Below are positions 1 to 12,700 of a DNA stretch of 64,000 nucleotides, piece after piece (positions within the stretch are counted from its first letter, which is position 1; each line of letters starts with the position of its first letter). The notes beneath the pieces are model-generated. The model did not search any database and had not been told where the DNA came from. It was given only the letters and a program-made list of their open reading frames with translations. Source of the DNA: Stereum hirsutum FP-91666 SS1. Lineage: Eukaryota; Basidiomycota; Agaricomycetes; Russulales; Stereaceae. The stretch is taken from positions 67,067-131,066 of the forward strand of contig NW_006763133.1 in the NCBI RefSeq assembly GCF_000264905.1, in the 5' to 3' direction. The translations under genes were made by a program, and so were the position numbers.

Positions 1-845
1 AGAGGTGCGAATACAGTCTTCTGAGTGTCAACAGGAGCATGATTGTGTCGAATGTGAGGGGTAAAGCCAGTCCTGTTAGAATATTAAAGGCTGCGGTTGT
101 GGTGAGATTTGGGTCACTGATCCGATTACGATTCTCGCTCACTGTCACGATTGATAGTCACATTAGTGGTCATCACAATAGATGTTTCTGAATGATGCTG
201 TATTTTATACAAAACATACCTGTTAATGTCTAAGGGATTCTCAAATCCACATCGAGACATCCTTGCAAATATTGAACCTGTGGTAGAGGAAGGAATTTGG
301 ACCACTGTTTCCTGTGGAAAATATTAGCATTCTGTCGTAGTGCACCGAGAAATCCGACTTCACATAAACGTCGAGGGCCGACCTGGTGAGGATCAATGCG
401 GCAGCCATGAACAACACATGGCGACTCTGGTTGTATATGCTATATACGCGAAGAGCAATCAACGCTGTGAGAGTGGTCGAGTGGGTCAGCAAACAAGCCC
501 ATTTTTTATAGTTCCTGACTGATCATATTGCCGTACAGCTTGTGCTGGCCACTGTGAATATCGTTAATATATCGTATATGTAGACGGTAATCCGGCAACT
601 AGATGACAGGATAAATACGTATTCTCATGGTGCATTGTGAAGGATTTGACACTGGACTCACGAGCCATCGTTGGAGGTTCCAGGCATTGTGGTGTACATC
701 TCCAGTATCTGCGACACGAGGAAGCCGTACCGATTGATTATGAATAGAATAGAGGTTCCTGATCGTGTTTTCCTCGACCAAAGAACAGCAATTTCGGCCG
801 GAAATGTTTGAATATAGTCATGAACCCATACCACTGGTTGTTTGA
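1..845 (-). CDS. DUF6533-type multi-pass membrane protein, 3' end off the window
   Basis: Unnamed basidiomycete membrane protein family of unknown function. The amino-terminal DUF6533 signature is readable on the minus strand around 830-640: HDYIQTFPAEIAVLWSR, followed by an ILFIINRYGF segment. Further exons follow at about 515-330, with the segment IALRVYSIYNQSR and a hydrophobic stretch, and at about 90-1, where a hydrophobic LPLTFDTIMLLLTLRR segment is still open at the window edge. The order (EIxxxWSR, then NRYG, then LRVYxIY, then FDTIMLLLTL) matches the usual family layout. The frame changes between pieces, and plausible introns (for example a donor after the codons for NDGS) join them. 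The start codon was not found with confidence. A second family member lies at 40.3-41.9 kb. It may be a gene or a degraded copy. Confidence 0.5.
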
Positions 846-2170
846 AATTCGGGTCAGTGCGTGAATTACACGAGAAACTTTGAGCAGGGTCTTTTGATTT
901 GAGTGGGTTTGTATGGGGGACGGACCAAATGCGGACAGTGTGGCATAGTTACCGATCACCCTAGAGGAGAATAAAATGCGTGTCATGTTGTGCACATCTT
1001 CTGCAAGGGTAGAGGCTGCATACCATTCTACCCACACTCTTCGTCAACGTAGCCAGATATCATGATTATCATGGAGTATGTGCGATCATCTGTAACGGAT
1101 CTGAAACATGATCCCATTTTAACTTTGGCGGCACCCACGATCTACGCTACCATGCATCAACCCCTACAGTACAACACATTGGCCCAATGGGTACCGCTGA
1201 TTTCGCAGAGGTGTCCTTCAGCTAAGAATGGGCTCCTCATTCTTTTGCAAACGGTGAGCTTTTCACAATCATGGCGAGGACCACTTCGGTCTTTCGATCA
1301 AATGCCTCCAGGCGAACTTGAAGCACGAGGACTCCAATGACTTGGCCAAGAAAAATAAGATGTGGTATGCTCGAGTTCAGCTATCAAAACACTTACTCTG
1401 AATTCGAGCCGTTTACTAGAGTAATATATCGTCAACTGAGGTAGCTATGAGCATCATATGCGACTGGGAACACGTTACGGGGCTGGGTTGGAGATGGTTT
1501 CGTGTATACTTAGACCAACTGCATGATCTGTAGACGATTCTCTCATCACCTCTGCTGTTCGTAAACGAACGAGAAGACTTACAGAATGCTACAGCTTGAC
1601 TACGAAAGAAGAGAGGTCAAACATTATCATGTAAATAGAAGACTTAAGAAAACGATTGTGGACAAGATACATATGAAACGTACAACCAGATGCGATCATC
1701 TTCCCTATATACCGTCTCATCGATGTGTTTCACTTACACGCTCCTGTTAAGCCATCCATGTCGTAGTCCTTCAACCTCTGCCTCCTACCCCCTTTCTCAC
1801 CTGAACGCCGAGACCAATTTCGGCGAAGCGTGGAGATACGATACAGGAAAGTTTAGTTTTGATGTTGGGTAATCAATCGTAGGGTACAGTCGGAGAGTGA
1901 ACACGTCGAGAGAAGAACAGGAGCCTGAGAATGTAGCAAGTTGATTCCATTCGTTCCCACAATTTTGAACGCGTTCCGACAGTCTCAAAGATGGTGAGGC
2001 TGAAGAGGTTGATACTTATTGTGGCTTCCTTTTTAATTTGAGTAGTGAAAACTGGGTACGTTTACACATGAGTTGAAAGATCCATGACCAAAAGAATGAT
2101 GGGCGTAGACAATGGTGGAAGTCTTCAACAACCTGAAAGTTCAACACCGGCTCGGTTTATCTTGCGCAAT
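846..2170. other. No recognisable gene
   Basis: About 1.3 kb between the DUF6533-type gene and the TA-flanked repeat. Open frames here are short (under 100 codons) and none shows a domain, signal peptide or splice pattern that I can support. Confidence 0.5.
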
Positions 2171-2174
2171 TGGA

Positions 2175-2590
2175 TACTTTACTTTTTCGCGCACAAGTTC
2201 GTGTCCCGTGTCCCGTGGGGCCGTGAAGTCAACGAACTTGTGCCCCAGGACCGTCCCATACCGCCGACCCGCGATGAACATGCATATGCAAACGGGACAA
2301 CACGAAAATTGCGAGAAATTCGAATATATCATATTGCGTTCACTTTGGCCCAACGGCCTCTGAAGTGGAATTGGGGGCTAAATTGTGCTGTTATGTCAAC
2401 TACTTGCAAAGATCCATAGTATGTGTATGTAGCCGTAGAGCCGTATTAAGCGCGATATCCCCGAAAAGTATTGAGCCTTTCGTGAACATCGTCCCTTGTA
2501 CCGACCTGCATTGCCCACGAACGGGGACACAGATTGAGTTGTGTCATACAATAGACCCAGAATTCCCGGGAAACCCCGAATCAGACGCCA
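2175..2590. mobile_element. TA-flanked inverted-repeat element, degenerate copy
   Basis: The sequence from 2175 (TACTTTACTTTTTCGCGCAC...) aligns for most of about 400 bp with the reverse complement of the intact element at 20975-21395. Shared blocks include the GTGTCCCGTGTCCC segment next to the terminus, CAAACGGGACAA in the middle, and GTCCCTTGT followed by GACCTGC near the far side. The left terminus is preserved. The right terminus, expected near 2595, cannot be recognised. It sits directly upstream of F-box copy A, just as a related element (16892-17162) sits upstream of copy C. The end is approximate. Confidence 0.65.
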
Positions 2591-3603
2591 CGAGTGCGAT
2601 GGGTTTACGGTGGGACAGCATGTTCACACTCTTGCATTTCTACCTCTTCGACTCTGGCATAACTACATCTCTACGAATACAACTTGAGAGTGACATGATC
2701 GAAGGACGAGCGACCTCCGCTTTTGCGTCGGTATATTTTCTCGAAGCTGCAGACAATCACATTAGCAATGCCTTCGTGAGTTGTCCACTACTTATCCTGT
2801 TGTAAGCCTGGGCCACCGGTGCCACAGCTTACAGCGGAATTATCCGAGTTTTCGGACTCCGCTATCGTTCGTCTTTGTCGCCTTCACTTCGCATCGTCCT
2901 CTTCTCTAGTTTACCCTGTCACACCGTTTGTACACCCGTACCCGTAGAGTCTCTACTCCAGGCAATACAGCACGGTCCTCTCAAGCTTGGACCGAACCCC
3001 TCAGTGTTGTCAGCTCCCAGCCAGGGCAGGCTTTCACCTGTGTCAGTTACCGTTCCTCACTCTCAAGGGCAGAACACTCAAACTTGATGATCTCGATGAC
3101 GATTGTATTGCTCTCGTGGTGGACAAGCTGAGGGACCAGTACGAGCGCCATAACTTGAAATCATTTCGCTCGTTCTCTGTCGTATGTCGGCGCATTCGCG
3201 AGATCACATCCCCAATCATATTCGCCCAGTGCTCAGCACCCCTGGACGTCAATGTCCGCGGCTTCATTCCAGACACGCTTTGGAGATTTATTCGGTATGA
3301 ATCTAAGCAACTGTCGTATCACTTTGATTGATTGGTGTATACAGTGTTCTGTCGTTTACTGGACACCAAGGACGAATCGCTCCATACTTCAGAACCGACC
3401 ATCTCGAAAAGGCGATGCCATACTTCGAGATTCTGGAATCCGTGAGGTTTTTGAGCTGCTTGGGAAGTGCAATCGACTCTGTCATCCCTGCCGTGCTGGC
3501 TGCTCCTCGCCTACGAGGATTACACGTTATTAACCAAGTTGCACACTCCGAACGAAGTCTGTCAGACAGGCTTCTGTCATCCAGGCCTTCCCGGTTACAG
3601 CAA

Positions 3604-3687
3604 AAGTAACTTGACACATTCGCTTTTGTCTGCCACAAGTAACTTAAAGCGACTTGTGGCATAGCCAGGGACTGCGTCAAGTTACTT
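3604..3687. repeat. Nested foldback (hairpin) at the left end of the insertion
   Basis: The outer arms are 14 bp with one mismatch (AAGTAACTTGACAC at 3604-3617 and GCGTCAAGTTACTT at 3674-3687). The inner arms are a perfect 10 bp (TGCCACAAGT at 3631-3640 and ACTTGTGGCA at 3652-3661). Further AAGTAACTT motifs continue to about 3725. Confidence 0.75.
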
Positions 3688-4182
3688 AAGTGAGTAAAAG
3701 TGACTTCCGTACCTAAGTAACTTACTGCTTGCTGGCGACACTTAAGCATCGTAAACGATGATTTCCGTGAACATCTACATGGTCTTACCGTTTAGGTATC
3801 ATCATCGAGCTGTTTAAATCGAGCCTTTATCTTGATCTCAAAGATACTACCGTAGGAAGTGGCCCAAGGGATATCACGAGCACTAGGAGATGCCAGATAT
3901 GCTATTCGACTGATACTGTCCGTCATGTACGTACAGGACATATGTTTCGTCATCTACACCGATAGATATAGATTTAGCTAATAAAATAGCGAGTTTGGTA
4001 AGTGACGATGGAGGTTAGCGAGGCTGTAGTTTTTTTCGTAGACAAGAATCAAGCGGTGGGTTCTAATGAAAATTCCCGGTCTGGGAAGACCGTGCGATGG
4101 TCAAGTGGCTACCCTGGTTTCAAAATAATAAGTCAAGCAGCAACAGACTTACAGGCATCAGCAGACAATGTATTGTGGCACC

Positions 4183-4539
4183 AGCTGGCGCTGGGAGGAT
4201 CCAAAGCATAGGAGAAAAGGTAGTAAGGTGTTGCCAAAGAGTTAAAGCGGAGATTATCACGATAACCTACATCAATCGAAGGTGAACATCAAGTCTCGTC
4301 GACACTCATCACAGCAGTGGAGCACAGATTCCAGAATGAAGACCGACTTTTGACCAGGGACCGTGAGCAAGCCAAAGTGAACAAACTCAGTGTAAATAGA
4401 GAATTCCAAAAGTAAATTTGATGCATGTTAGAGCTATGACTGCTTATAAATTCAAAGGCGAGTGTAAATGAGGACTGTTGTGGAGGTGAAAGAGGTACGG
4501 GCATTAACGACAGCGGGGGATTACAAGTGGCGCAAGCAA
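4183..4539. repeat. Left copy of a 357-bp sequence repeated across the assembly gap
   Basis: The stretch from 4183 to the first N is repeated from 4871 to about 5228 with a single one-base difference seen (GGGGGATTACAAG here, GGGGGATTTACAAG there). This is either a very recent tandem duplication or redundant contig ends at a scaffold join. Confidence 0.85.
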
Positions 4540-4870
4540 NNNNNNNNNNNNNNNNNNNNNNNNNNNNNNNNNNNNNNNNNNNNNNNNNNNNNNNNNNNNN
4601 NNNNNNNNNNNNNNNNNNNNNNNNNNNNNNNNNNNNNNNNNNNNNNNNNNNNNNNNNNNNNNNNNNNNNNNNNNNNNNNNNNNNNNNNNNNNNNNNNNNN
4701 NNNNNNNNNNNNNNNNNNNNNNNNNNNNNNNNNNNNNNNNNNNNNNNNNNNNNNNNNNNNNNNNNNNNNNNNNNNNNNNNNNNNNNNNNNNNNNNNNNNN
4801 NNNNNNNNNNNNNNNNNNNNNNNNNNNNNNNNNNNNNNNNNNNNNNNNNNNNNNNNNNNNNNNNNNNNNN
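4540..4870. other. Assembly gap (run of N)
   Basis: 331 undetermined bases lie between two near-identical flanks. Open frames crossing this gap are artefacts. Confidence 0.99.
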
Positions 4871-5228
4871 AGCTGGCGCTGGGAGGATCCAAAGCATAGG
4901 AGAAAAGGTAGTAAGGTGTTGCCAAAGAGTTAAAGCGGAGATTATCACGATAACCTACATCAATCGAAGGTGAACATCAAGTCTCGTCGACACTCATCAC
5001 AGCAGTGGAGCACAGATTCCAGAATGAAGACCGACTTTTGACCAGGGACCGTGAGCAAGCCAAAGTGAACAAACTCAGTGTAAATAGAGAATTCCAAAAG
5101 TAAATTTGATGCATGTTAGAGCTATGACTGCTTATAAATTCAAAGGCGAGTGTAAATGAGGACTGTTGTGGAGGTGAAAGAGGTACGGGCATTAACGACA
5201 GCGGGGGATTTACAAGTGGCGCAAGCAA
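4871..5228. repeat. Right copy of the gap-flanking repeat
   Basis: Near-identical to 4183-4539. Just beyond it the sequence leads to the right-hand duplicate of the insertion target site (5318-5338). Confidence 0.85.
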
Positions 5229-6567
5229 GATTCTTCAAGCGTGGGAAAAGCAAACGGGAGATTGCGGGCCTCACTTGGCGCGGAAATAAGTGAGCAAAAA
5301 GCAACTTTATGCGTACTCAGGCCTTCCCAGATTACAGCCTCTGTCTTAGAGTTGAGATGGACTAGGAGCCAATGGACCTTTATAAGCGGCGCCCAAATAT
5401 CTGAGGAGGCGGCTCTAATATGTTCACTGATCCTTCCTCTTAGACTTTCGCTCCGAGTACTAAGTCTTCCCCTCGAGTCGACTCCAGTTTACGAGCTTTC
5501 CACATTCGTCTGGCCACACCTGACCGATTTCTCGCTCACCGCCAATCGACCATCATCGACCATTCCACTAGCTGTCGATCTTTCTTCCTTCATCAGAAAC
5601 ATGCCCCGTCTTACCGCCTTGAGCCTGATGCTACCCCAATCACCGTCATCCCCGAGATCGACCATCGTTTTCCCCATAAATTCGACTAAGATACCTCCTC
5701 TCGAGCGTCTCCAGATCTTGACGCTAGCTTACCCAAACCCGGAAGACATTATATTCGACCACCTTCCAGCCTCGCTATGTCACCTATCGCTGACCGACTG
5801 TCCCCGACAGTACCTTTCGTTGGACCCTCCGAGTCGTCTCCGAGAACATAATTACTCTTCGCCCATCATCACTTCGTCCGAGCTCCGGAATATTATTTAT
5901 CGCTGCAACACTCCGGCTCTTAAGAGCCTCGAAGTCCTCTACCAGGCGGACACATTGGAGGTGGAAGCCTTGGACTTGATCGCCCGAAGGTTTTCGCAAC
6001 TTCATACACTCAAGTTATTCCGCTACACATCATCTGTCGATGATCCCGTAGACGCTGTGAGTACACTATTCACTATGCGCCACGACCCCCACCGACTGCT
6101 CTGATCCTGATCTTCACTGTTCCTCCTTTTTTCGGCTAGACGGTCGTTGCATCAGCGCTTTCGCCACTCAAAGAACTTCGTCACACATACGTCCATCTCA
6201 ATAATCCGAGAGCTCCGCATTCTCGCCCCAAACAGCTCGCGGAGGAACAATGGGCCGTCACGAGGTTTTGGACAGGATTCAAGACACCGCGGACGTTTTC
6301 GCGAATGCACTCGCACCCCAACTGGACACGATTTTCCTGCTCGAGCGCTACTATTGGTCGACGCATTGGGCGAGATGGAGTGTAAGATATGGGGGAGACG
6401 GTGGTGGTGGGATCGGGATCGGGAAGGAAGCGTATTGTGAGCGCGTTCGCAATTATAAGATACCGTATGTCATCATTGTTTTTTTTTCGTCGCTGCGCTG
6501 CTTCGCCGAGAGCTAAAGAACTCGATATTGCAGAGAACAAGTAGAACCGATAGCAAGACCTAGATGA

Positions 6568-7316
6568 ATTGTAACGCAGGACCGTTCATGTTTCTGGGTG
6601 GCTTGGCTGTTTCCGTCGTGGTGGTACGTTTGTAGATGACGCCGAAAGATTGAGAATGTTATTTAGACTCTGTCGAGCGCTGCACGGCGGGTACTTTTGC
6701 TACCTTCTAAATATGTCTATGCATCGTTACCCCTGCCGAATATAAGTGTAGGTATCGTACGATGCTGATAGCGATATTGTTCTCCTTGCTTTTGAGAGTT
6801 GGTTTGTGTCGGAGCAACATTCTAGATAACGTCGTTCAGTGCCTCCTCAACTTTCTGGTATCTAGTCTTGCTCGTACGTTGGCCTCTGCGATCCATCACT
6901 TCCTTGTTATGGTACGGCACGCACACAGTCAACGCACAGGGTAAGTAACTTCTCATGTAGAAAATGACCATCCCCGCTTGGCAGGATTCGTTCTCATAAG
7001 TTGTTTTATACGCGAGTTTACACGAATTTATGTGCTCTTCATATCTTGTAAATACTAACTACGGGCAAGCAAATGGATTTCCGTAAACCAGTCGATTTGG
7101 CCAAGACGCGCCACTCGGTGGTTCATAGGGTGGCGGATGCGCCACTTCGCCTCCGGACAACTCCGACTAGACTCTTCCCGAACCAAGTTGTGCAACGGGG
7201 CCGATTTATTTCTTTATCAGATCTTACCAGCTCAAGCTTCCCCTCCAAGGGCACGTTTCGAGAATGGAATAGCTGGGATACTCTTCACCACCACAACCTT
7301 TCTTAAGAAGTTGTAC
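6568..7316. other. Spacer between F-box copies A and B, conserved with 19277-19995
   Basis: No gene is seen. Blocks such as TAGATGACGCCGAAAGA and GTATCTAGTC..TTGCTCGTACGTT recur between copies C and D. This shows that the duplicated unit included the spacer, not only the genes. Confidence 0.75.
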
Positions 7317-9210
7317 ATGGCCGCGTCGGCAAAGTCTTCGTCAGTTCAAGTTATCGCAAGTTTACAGTTCATATCGATGACTAACGTCGACTAACCCTCA
7401 CTGCAAGTCCTAGGAGCAGGCCACTTAAACTCGAAGACCTCAACGACGGCTGTCTTTGTCTTGCGGTGGACGAACTACGGCGTTATCGAGAACACTATAG
7501 ACCAAAATCGCTTCACTCTTTCTCTGCCGTATGCCGGCGCCTTCGCCAGATCACATCTCCAGTCATCTTTGCCCGATCCTCAACCCCCTTGGTCATCAAT
7601 ATCCGTGACTTCATCCCCGAGACACTATGGAAATTTATCAGGTACGAGTCCCGAAATCTCCATACAGCATTATCTCAATAGCCTATGCAGTGTGCTGTCG
7701 TTCACTGGAGAACGCTCAGCGGATACTGTAGAATTGAGTGTTGAACACCTTGAAAGGGCCATGCCATCCTTCGAGGTTCTCGAATCCGTACGATTTCATG
7801 AAATCTTCGGAAGCTCTATTGCCCTCGCCATCCCCGCCGTGCTAGCCGCTCCTCACCTACGAGCACTCCACGTCATTGACCAGTGCCCTACATTGAACCG
7901 AATCTCAAAGACGAAGGCTTGGCCTCAGATCTTCCCCCCGACCAGATTCCATCGTCGATCGTCGAGCTGAGGTGGTGCAGAGACCAGTGGAGTTTTGCGA
8001 CGGAAGCTCAGATATCGGACGAGGCGGCTTTGATACGCGCACTTGCCTTTCCTCTCAGACTTTCACTAAGTGTTCCCATCGAGTCTGCTCCTATCCACGA
8101 GCTGTCCACACTCATCTGGCCACAACTTACTGATCTGTCGTTCACCGCGAGCACGCCATCCTCAGCAACGACATCCTCCATTGACTTTTCATCCATCCTC
8201 GATAAGATGTCTCGTCTTTTGAATCTTAGCGTGTTGCTCCCACAATCATCATCGTTCCCTCGTTCGACCATTCTTCTCCCCAGTACTTCGCCTGCAACTC
8301 CTCCTCTTGAGTCCCTCCGAAGCCTAACACTAGCCTACCCAAACCCCGCAGACCTCATATTCGACCATCTCCCACCCTCACTCCATCACCTCTCACTAAC
8401 CGACTGCCCCCGCCATTACCTCCTTCTCGACACCTCGAATCCGCTCTACGAATACAGCTACGACTCGCCCATTCTCACTTCGTCCGAGCTCGGAGGAATC
8501 GTTCAACGCTGTCATACTCCTGCACTTGAGAGCCTCGAGATCGTGTATCGGGCAGACGCGGCAGAGGTGGAGACTGGGGATGATATCACGGAGGTTTTCG
8601 GGGTTGAGGACACTTAAGATGTTTCGCTACGTAGACTCCACTGAAGATCCTGTGGACGCCGTGAGTATCCGTAATACTATCATCACTCTGATCCTGATAT
8701 TAACCATACCTTTTCGTCTCTCGACCAGACTCTCCTCGCATCGGCGCTTTCTCCCCTTCAAAACCTCCATCACCTATACATCCACCTAAGCCCTCCCGAG
8801 ACCCCGCAATTCCGATCCGGACAGACCGGCGAGGAACGACGAATCGCTCGCGCCGCCTTTCGAAAAGCTCTGCAAGACACCGCGAATATGTTCGCAGGTG
8901 CGTTCGCGAGCTCCTACCTCGACGTGATTTTTCTGCTGGAGCGGTTTTATGGGATGACGAGGTTGTCTGAGTGGAGGGTGATACGTAGTGGAGATGAGGA
9001 TGGAGATGGGAGGGAACAGGTGTATTGTGAACGTGTCGACGGTTTTGAGATTCCGTGAGTGATACGTTTTGATGCTGTTACATTTTACTGTCTATGCGGC
9101 ATGCACCATTACCGGGTTCGTCGACTGCTGACATTGATATCGTACGCAGAGAGCAGGAGGCACCGGTGCCGATATGGAATACGGGGTTTACGGGTGTTTT
9201 TCTCACTTAG
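7317..9210 (+). pseudogene. F-box-like/leucine-rich protein, copy B (frameshifted)
   Basis: The ATG at 7317 starts a short first exon ending before a GTCAGT donor. Exon 2 (from about 7413) encodes RPLKLEDLNDGCLCLAVDEL and SFSAVCRRLRQITSPVIFARS, an F-box-like segment. Downstream are leucine-rich stretches (STLIWPQLTDLSF, SLTLAYPNPADLIF, HLSLTDCPRHYLLL) and 3' exons ending in TAG at 9208-9210. Relative to copy D there is a one-base deletion near 7886 (GACCAGTGCCC against GACCAGTGTCCC), an in-frame loss near 8069, and a two-base deletion near 8576. The last two exons look sound. Copy B is most similar to copy D, and copy A to copy C. It is probably non-functional as assembled. Confidence 0.6.
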
Positions 9211-9728
9211 GTGTATCCATGTATGTCTTTTACGCTTGTCGGTTGTGTGAGCGAGCACGGTACATGTGCTAGTGAATCCTCGCTCCGGGCAGTGGTGCGA
9301 CATTATCTCGCTGATTCAGATGTCGTACAATACGAACATTACCAAACCAACCCCCATGCATGTGTCACAGAGTCGGTCGTACTCTTCAACGGGGAAAATG
9401 TTCACCTTAGAGAATACGTTCGTCATGATATAGCCAGTTATAGAACATGAACGAACTGGTGAATTGACATGGTACTGTGGAATCCTACTGAGCGTTAGCC
9501 TTGTGATTTCAATGGTCAATAAGTCCATGAAATATTGCCCCTTGAGGCTCTGGCATGTGTCGTACAGTATATAAAAAGTCCTCTCTATTACAGTACTGTG
9601 ACAGCACACTTATACTCATACGAAGGTAGCAAGGGAAACAAACGAGATATACATAGCAGTGTCTATTTTGCCACGAATTTCGAACAGCACCGTCCTACGA
9701 CTGTGGGTACACAATTACATCCGTCGCT
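9211..9728. other. No recognisable gene
   Basis: About 520 bp between the 3' ends of F-box copy B (plus strand) and the glutaminase gene (minus strand). I see nothing in it beyond short open frames. Confidence 0.5.
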
Positions 9729-12700
9729 CTACTCATGCTCGGATCTCGCCACATCAGTTGCATAACTAGGTGGCGCTTCCAACAAATCCGTCCTCATGCG
9801 CATCTCCTCTAAAATGTCCTGCCTCAGTCTTGCTTCCATTTCCTCATAAACCACTCTGTGCGTCGGCTGCTCTGCATCTGCCCCAATTGCATCCCTCATC
9901 CCACCGTCGTCCAAGTCCTCTTCGTTCGACACTTGATCTGCAAACGCAGTTTGCGCTACATCCTGTCTCAGCCCCAAGCTCTCACCCAGACCACTGTCAA
10001 GATTTCCTTCGTTTTCCTCATTCCTCGCATTCGCATTGAGACCCCGAACTCGTGCGAGCTCCTTGTCAGTAAGAGGCGTAGCCTGGACGTCGGTCCTGTC
10101 TGTCCAGGTTAACATTGTCTTTGGGCCTATATTGATGACGACCTCGTTTTCCGAACTAGCCTGGGATGCACTTCGATGGTGATTGTCGCCTCGGCGGGCT
10201 CTAAATACCGCATCATCCTCACCCCGGAAAGGTGTGAGTTCATCACTGTGTCTGCTTGTCCGATGCTTTGCTAGCTGACCCAATCGCCGCAATGCATGTC
10301 CGAGACGACTACTGGCTGCGCCAACATATCTCTCTCGCGATCGTCGCCGTCGGAGAAAGAGAACAACGAGTGCAGAGCAGCAGAGTACTACGAATGCTAT
10401 TACTCCGCCCGCAATCGCGCCAAAGTGTCGTGGCGACGGGGATTGCAAAGATGTGGGTAGATTCGGGGCCGGGTGGCCGTTGGTAGTGGTGATCGAGGAT
10501 GCGGTGGTGATACTAGGTGGATTCTGTCAATAAATCGCCATGTTAGGAGGCTCTCTTAGTGACGTACTTGAGGGCTAAAAGCGAAAAGAGAGCTCCTTGT
10601 GCAGGACTGAACGATTATTTAGCCCGAACATTCGTGAATGACAATGGGAGAGTTTTACCTGGAGGCACCGAAGCTTTCGCCAGATGTAATATTATAAACA
10701 GTGGGAAAGAAAAGACCAACCCCGATGGACGGCGAGAGGGAATGAGAACGAATGGTGGAAATAAGCGATTGCGCAATGGTCTGATTGGCGCTGATGGCTG
10801 CAGCGCGCAGATTCCAGCCTAGAAAATTAATACTGTTATGTCTGTTCTTTTGAATCAAGTAACAACTATGACCGGACATACCTGAGGCTATGCGATCCAG
10901 ACTCGAGCTGTCCGCTGGAAGCCCATATTGAAAGCTCCCCGACCCTATCAATGTCGAGTACAGCTGTGTTTGCGCATCTAGGATCTTAAAATGGAATAAT
11001 ACAAGGTAAGATGGTTTCCTAGAATTATAACCACAGTGGAAATGACGCAAGGAAATTCGTACAGATTCCTCAACTAGCCCTGTCTGCAGCCAAAGATCGA
11101 AGAAGATATTGTCTCCTAACGTCCATGATGATGACTGTCCGTACGTGGCCAAGAGACTCGAGGTAGGTGAATCCACAGCGAGAGCCTTCCATTGCGAGTA
11201 AAGGTCTGCGGCCTTGTTCTATTTTCACGGACAGTTCAAGAGTGGTGAAGTCAGAGGGGAGGATATGGCATACCGCATATAACTCCCTATCTTCAGGAAC
11301 CTCAAGAGCACTACTGAGCTCAGACATCGCTTTGATGGCTATGATACCCTTTAGAGCCAGGTTTGTTTGGTTAGCCGTAATCGGAATCCCGTCGATTGAG
11401 AACCTTGGAATGAGCTGTCAGCAACCCATATATGGGTATACTACGAGTACTCACTGATTAGAAGGATATAGTGTGCTGTTGACCAAATAATCCGCCCAGG
11501 TCTTGAGAAGTATGTACTATCATTTCACCGAAATTATATGGTCAAATCGACGATCTCGCCGAACTTCGGTTTAAGTGACTGACATATGAATTAGCCTGAT
11601 TTCCATCCCCTGTTGTTCGTGCGTATGCATAAGACATGATAATCATGTTAGCAGACTCTTTAAGTACTCGTCAGCATGATCTGGGTTCAATCTCAAATAT
11701 TTTGGACATACGATCGAGAGCTTGGGATATACTCGAAGAAGCCGTGGTCGCGTCAGCATTTGGGTAACTTAGACCTGTCAAATTGAGAGTAAGTTAGCCA
11801 AAGTTGGAATACAAAATTGACGTGAAACGTTCTGGATTACCAATATCCGAGGACGAAAAGGGATGAGTATATGCCGAGTTGTTTTGGAATTTGAAAAGAG
11901 GTTCCAAAATCGGACGCCCCAATGAAGGGTCGATATACATTATCATAGGAAACATCTCAAAGAGCGTTTCTACCGCATTCACACGACTGTGGATCAGTGC
12001 TATTGATAAATATTGTCTCGATGTATACGAGTTCAGAGACGAACCTGTGAGCCACCCCACCCATATCTTCCATGAACATCATCACATCCGTAGAGTTCAA
12101 CGTCCCATCCGAGTTTTGCCCTAATGTCAGCTCTGTTGCTCCAAGGCACTGCCGCAAGCCGAGAGATAAAATGTCTGAGTACTCTGATGAGACACTATTT
12201 GCAGCAGAGATGATTTTGGCATCAAGCTCATCGGCCCTGAACAGGGCACCAGAGAAGTCGCCCAAGAAAAAATTCATCTGGGTATAATCGTCTGGAGGTC
12301 ACTCGTGTTACTATTTTCCCTGGCATGTGCACTCACCAGATCGTCATCGCTGGAGTAGTTGGCTTTGTAATAAAGGCTTCGATTCTGCTGTTTTCCTTCT
12401 AGATCTATGAACGCAATGGCCGGTTCGCGTGTAAGACCAATAGCCCAAACTACAGGATCCACTGTACGAGTGATGTCCTGGAGATCGACTGCGATTGCGA
12501 ACACCGGAAAGTCATCCCTGCAAGTACCACGTCAAGAGATATACACACGTAGATAGAAGATACGACAAACCTAATTGGACCATAGGGGTTGTCTTTCGAG
12601 TTTGTCAAAGTTCCATTCGCGCAAAACCCGTCTCTATTCTTTACGTCAGAGTTGGACTCCCATGTTACCGTCACGTTTGAGTCGGGCTAACAATGCATTG

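Larger units (their letters stand above)
3603..5317. mobile_element. Insertion inside F-box copy A, type unresolved
   Basis: The F-box reading is interrupted between 3601 and 5339. The junctions carry near-identical 20/21-bp host sequence (CAGGCCTTCCC...TTACAGC at 3582-3601 and 5318-5338), as expected of a target-site duplication. The left end begins with a nested foldback (3604-3687). The body holds the run of Ns and the redundant flanks. No transposase or reverse transcriptase could be read, although the gap could hide one. Confidence 0.5.
2768..6567 (+). pseudogene. F-box-like/leucine-rich protein, copy A (disrupted)
   Basis: First of four related copies. An ATG at 2768 opens a mini-exon that stops at a GTGAGT donor. 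Exon 2, near 3067, encodes an F-box-like segment (LDDLDDDCIALVVDKL, then SFSVVCRRIREITSPIIFAQC). A leucine-rich repeat-like region follows after the insertion (about 5340-6057: PVYELSTFVWPHLTDFSL, then LTDCPRQYLSL). Two 3' exons end at a TGA at 6565-6567. Such proteins usually serve as substrate receptors of SCF ubiquitin ligases. Lesions: an insertion at about 3603-5317 containing the assembly gap, one G fewer than copy C at the exon 2 acceptor (about 3067), and a one-base deletion near 6272 compared with copy C. Intron 1 is about 250 nt longer than in copy C. The F-box assignment rests on the pattern LDDLxDDCI...FSxVCRRxRE and is moderately sure. Confidence 0.6.

Noticed and set aside
4289..4973. 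Open frames of 134-219 codons across the N run
   Set aside because: They exist only because undetermined bases cannot produce stops. The sequenced parts show no domain.
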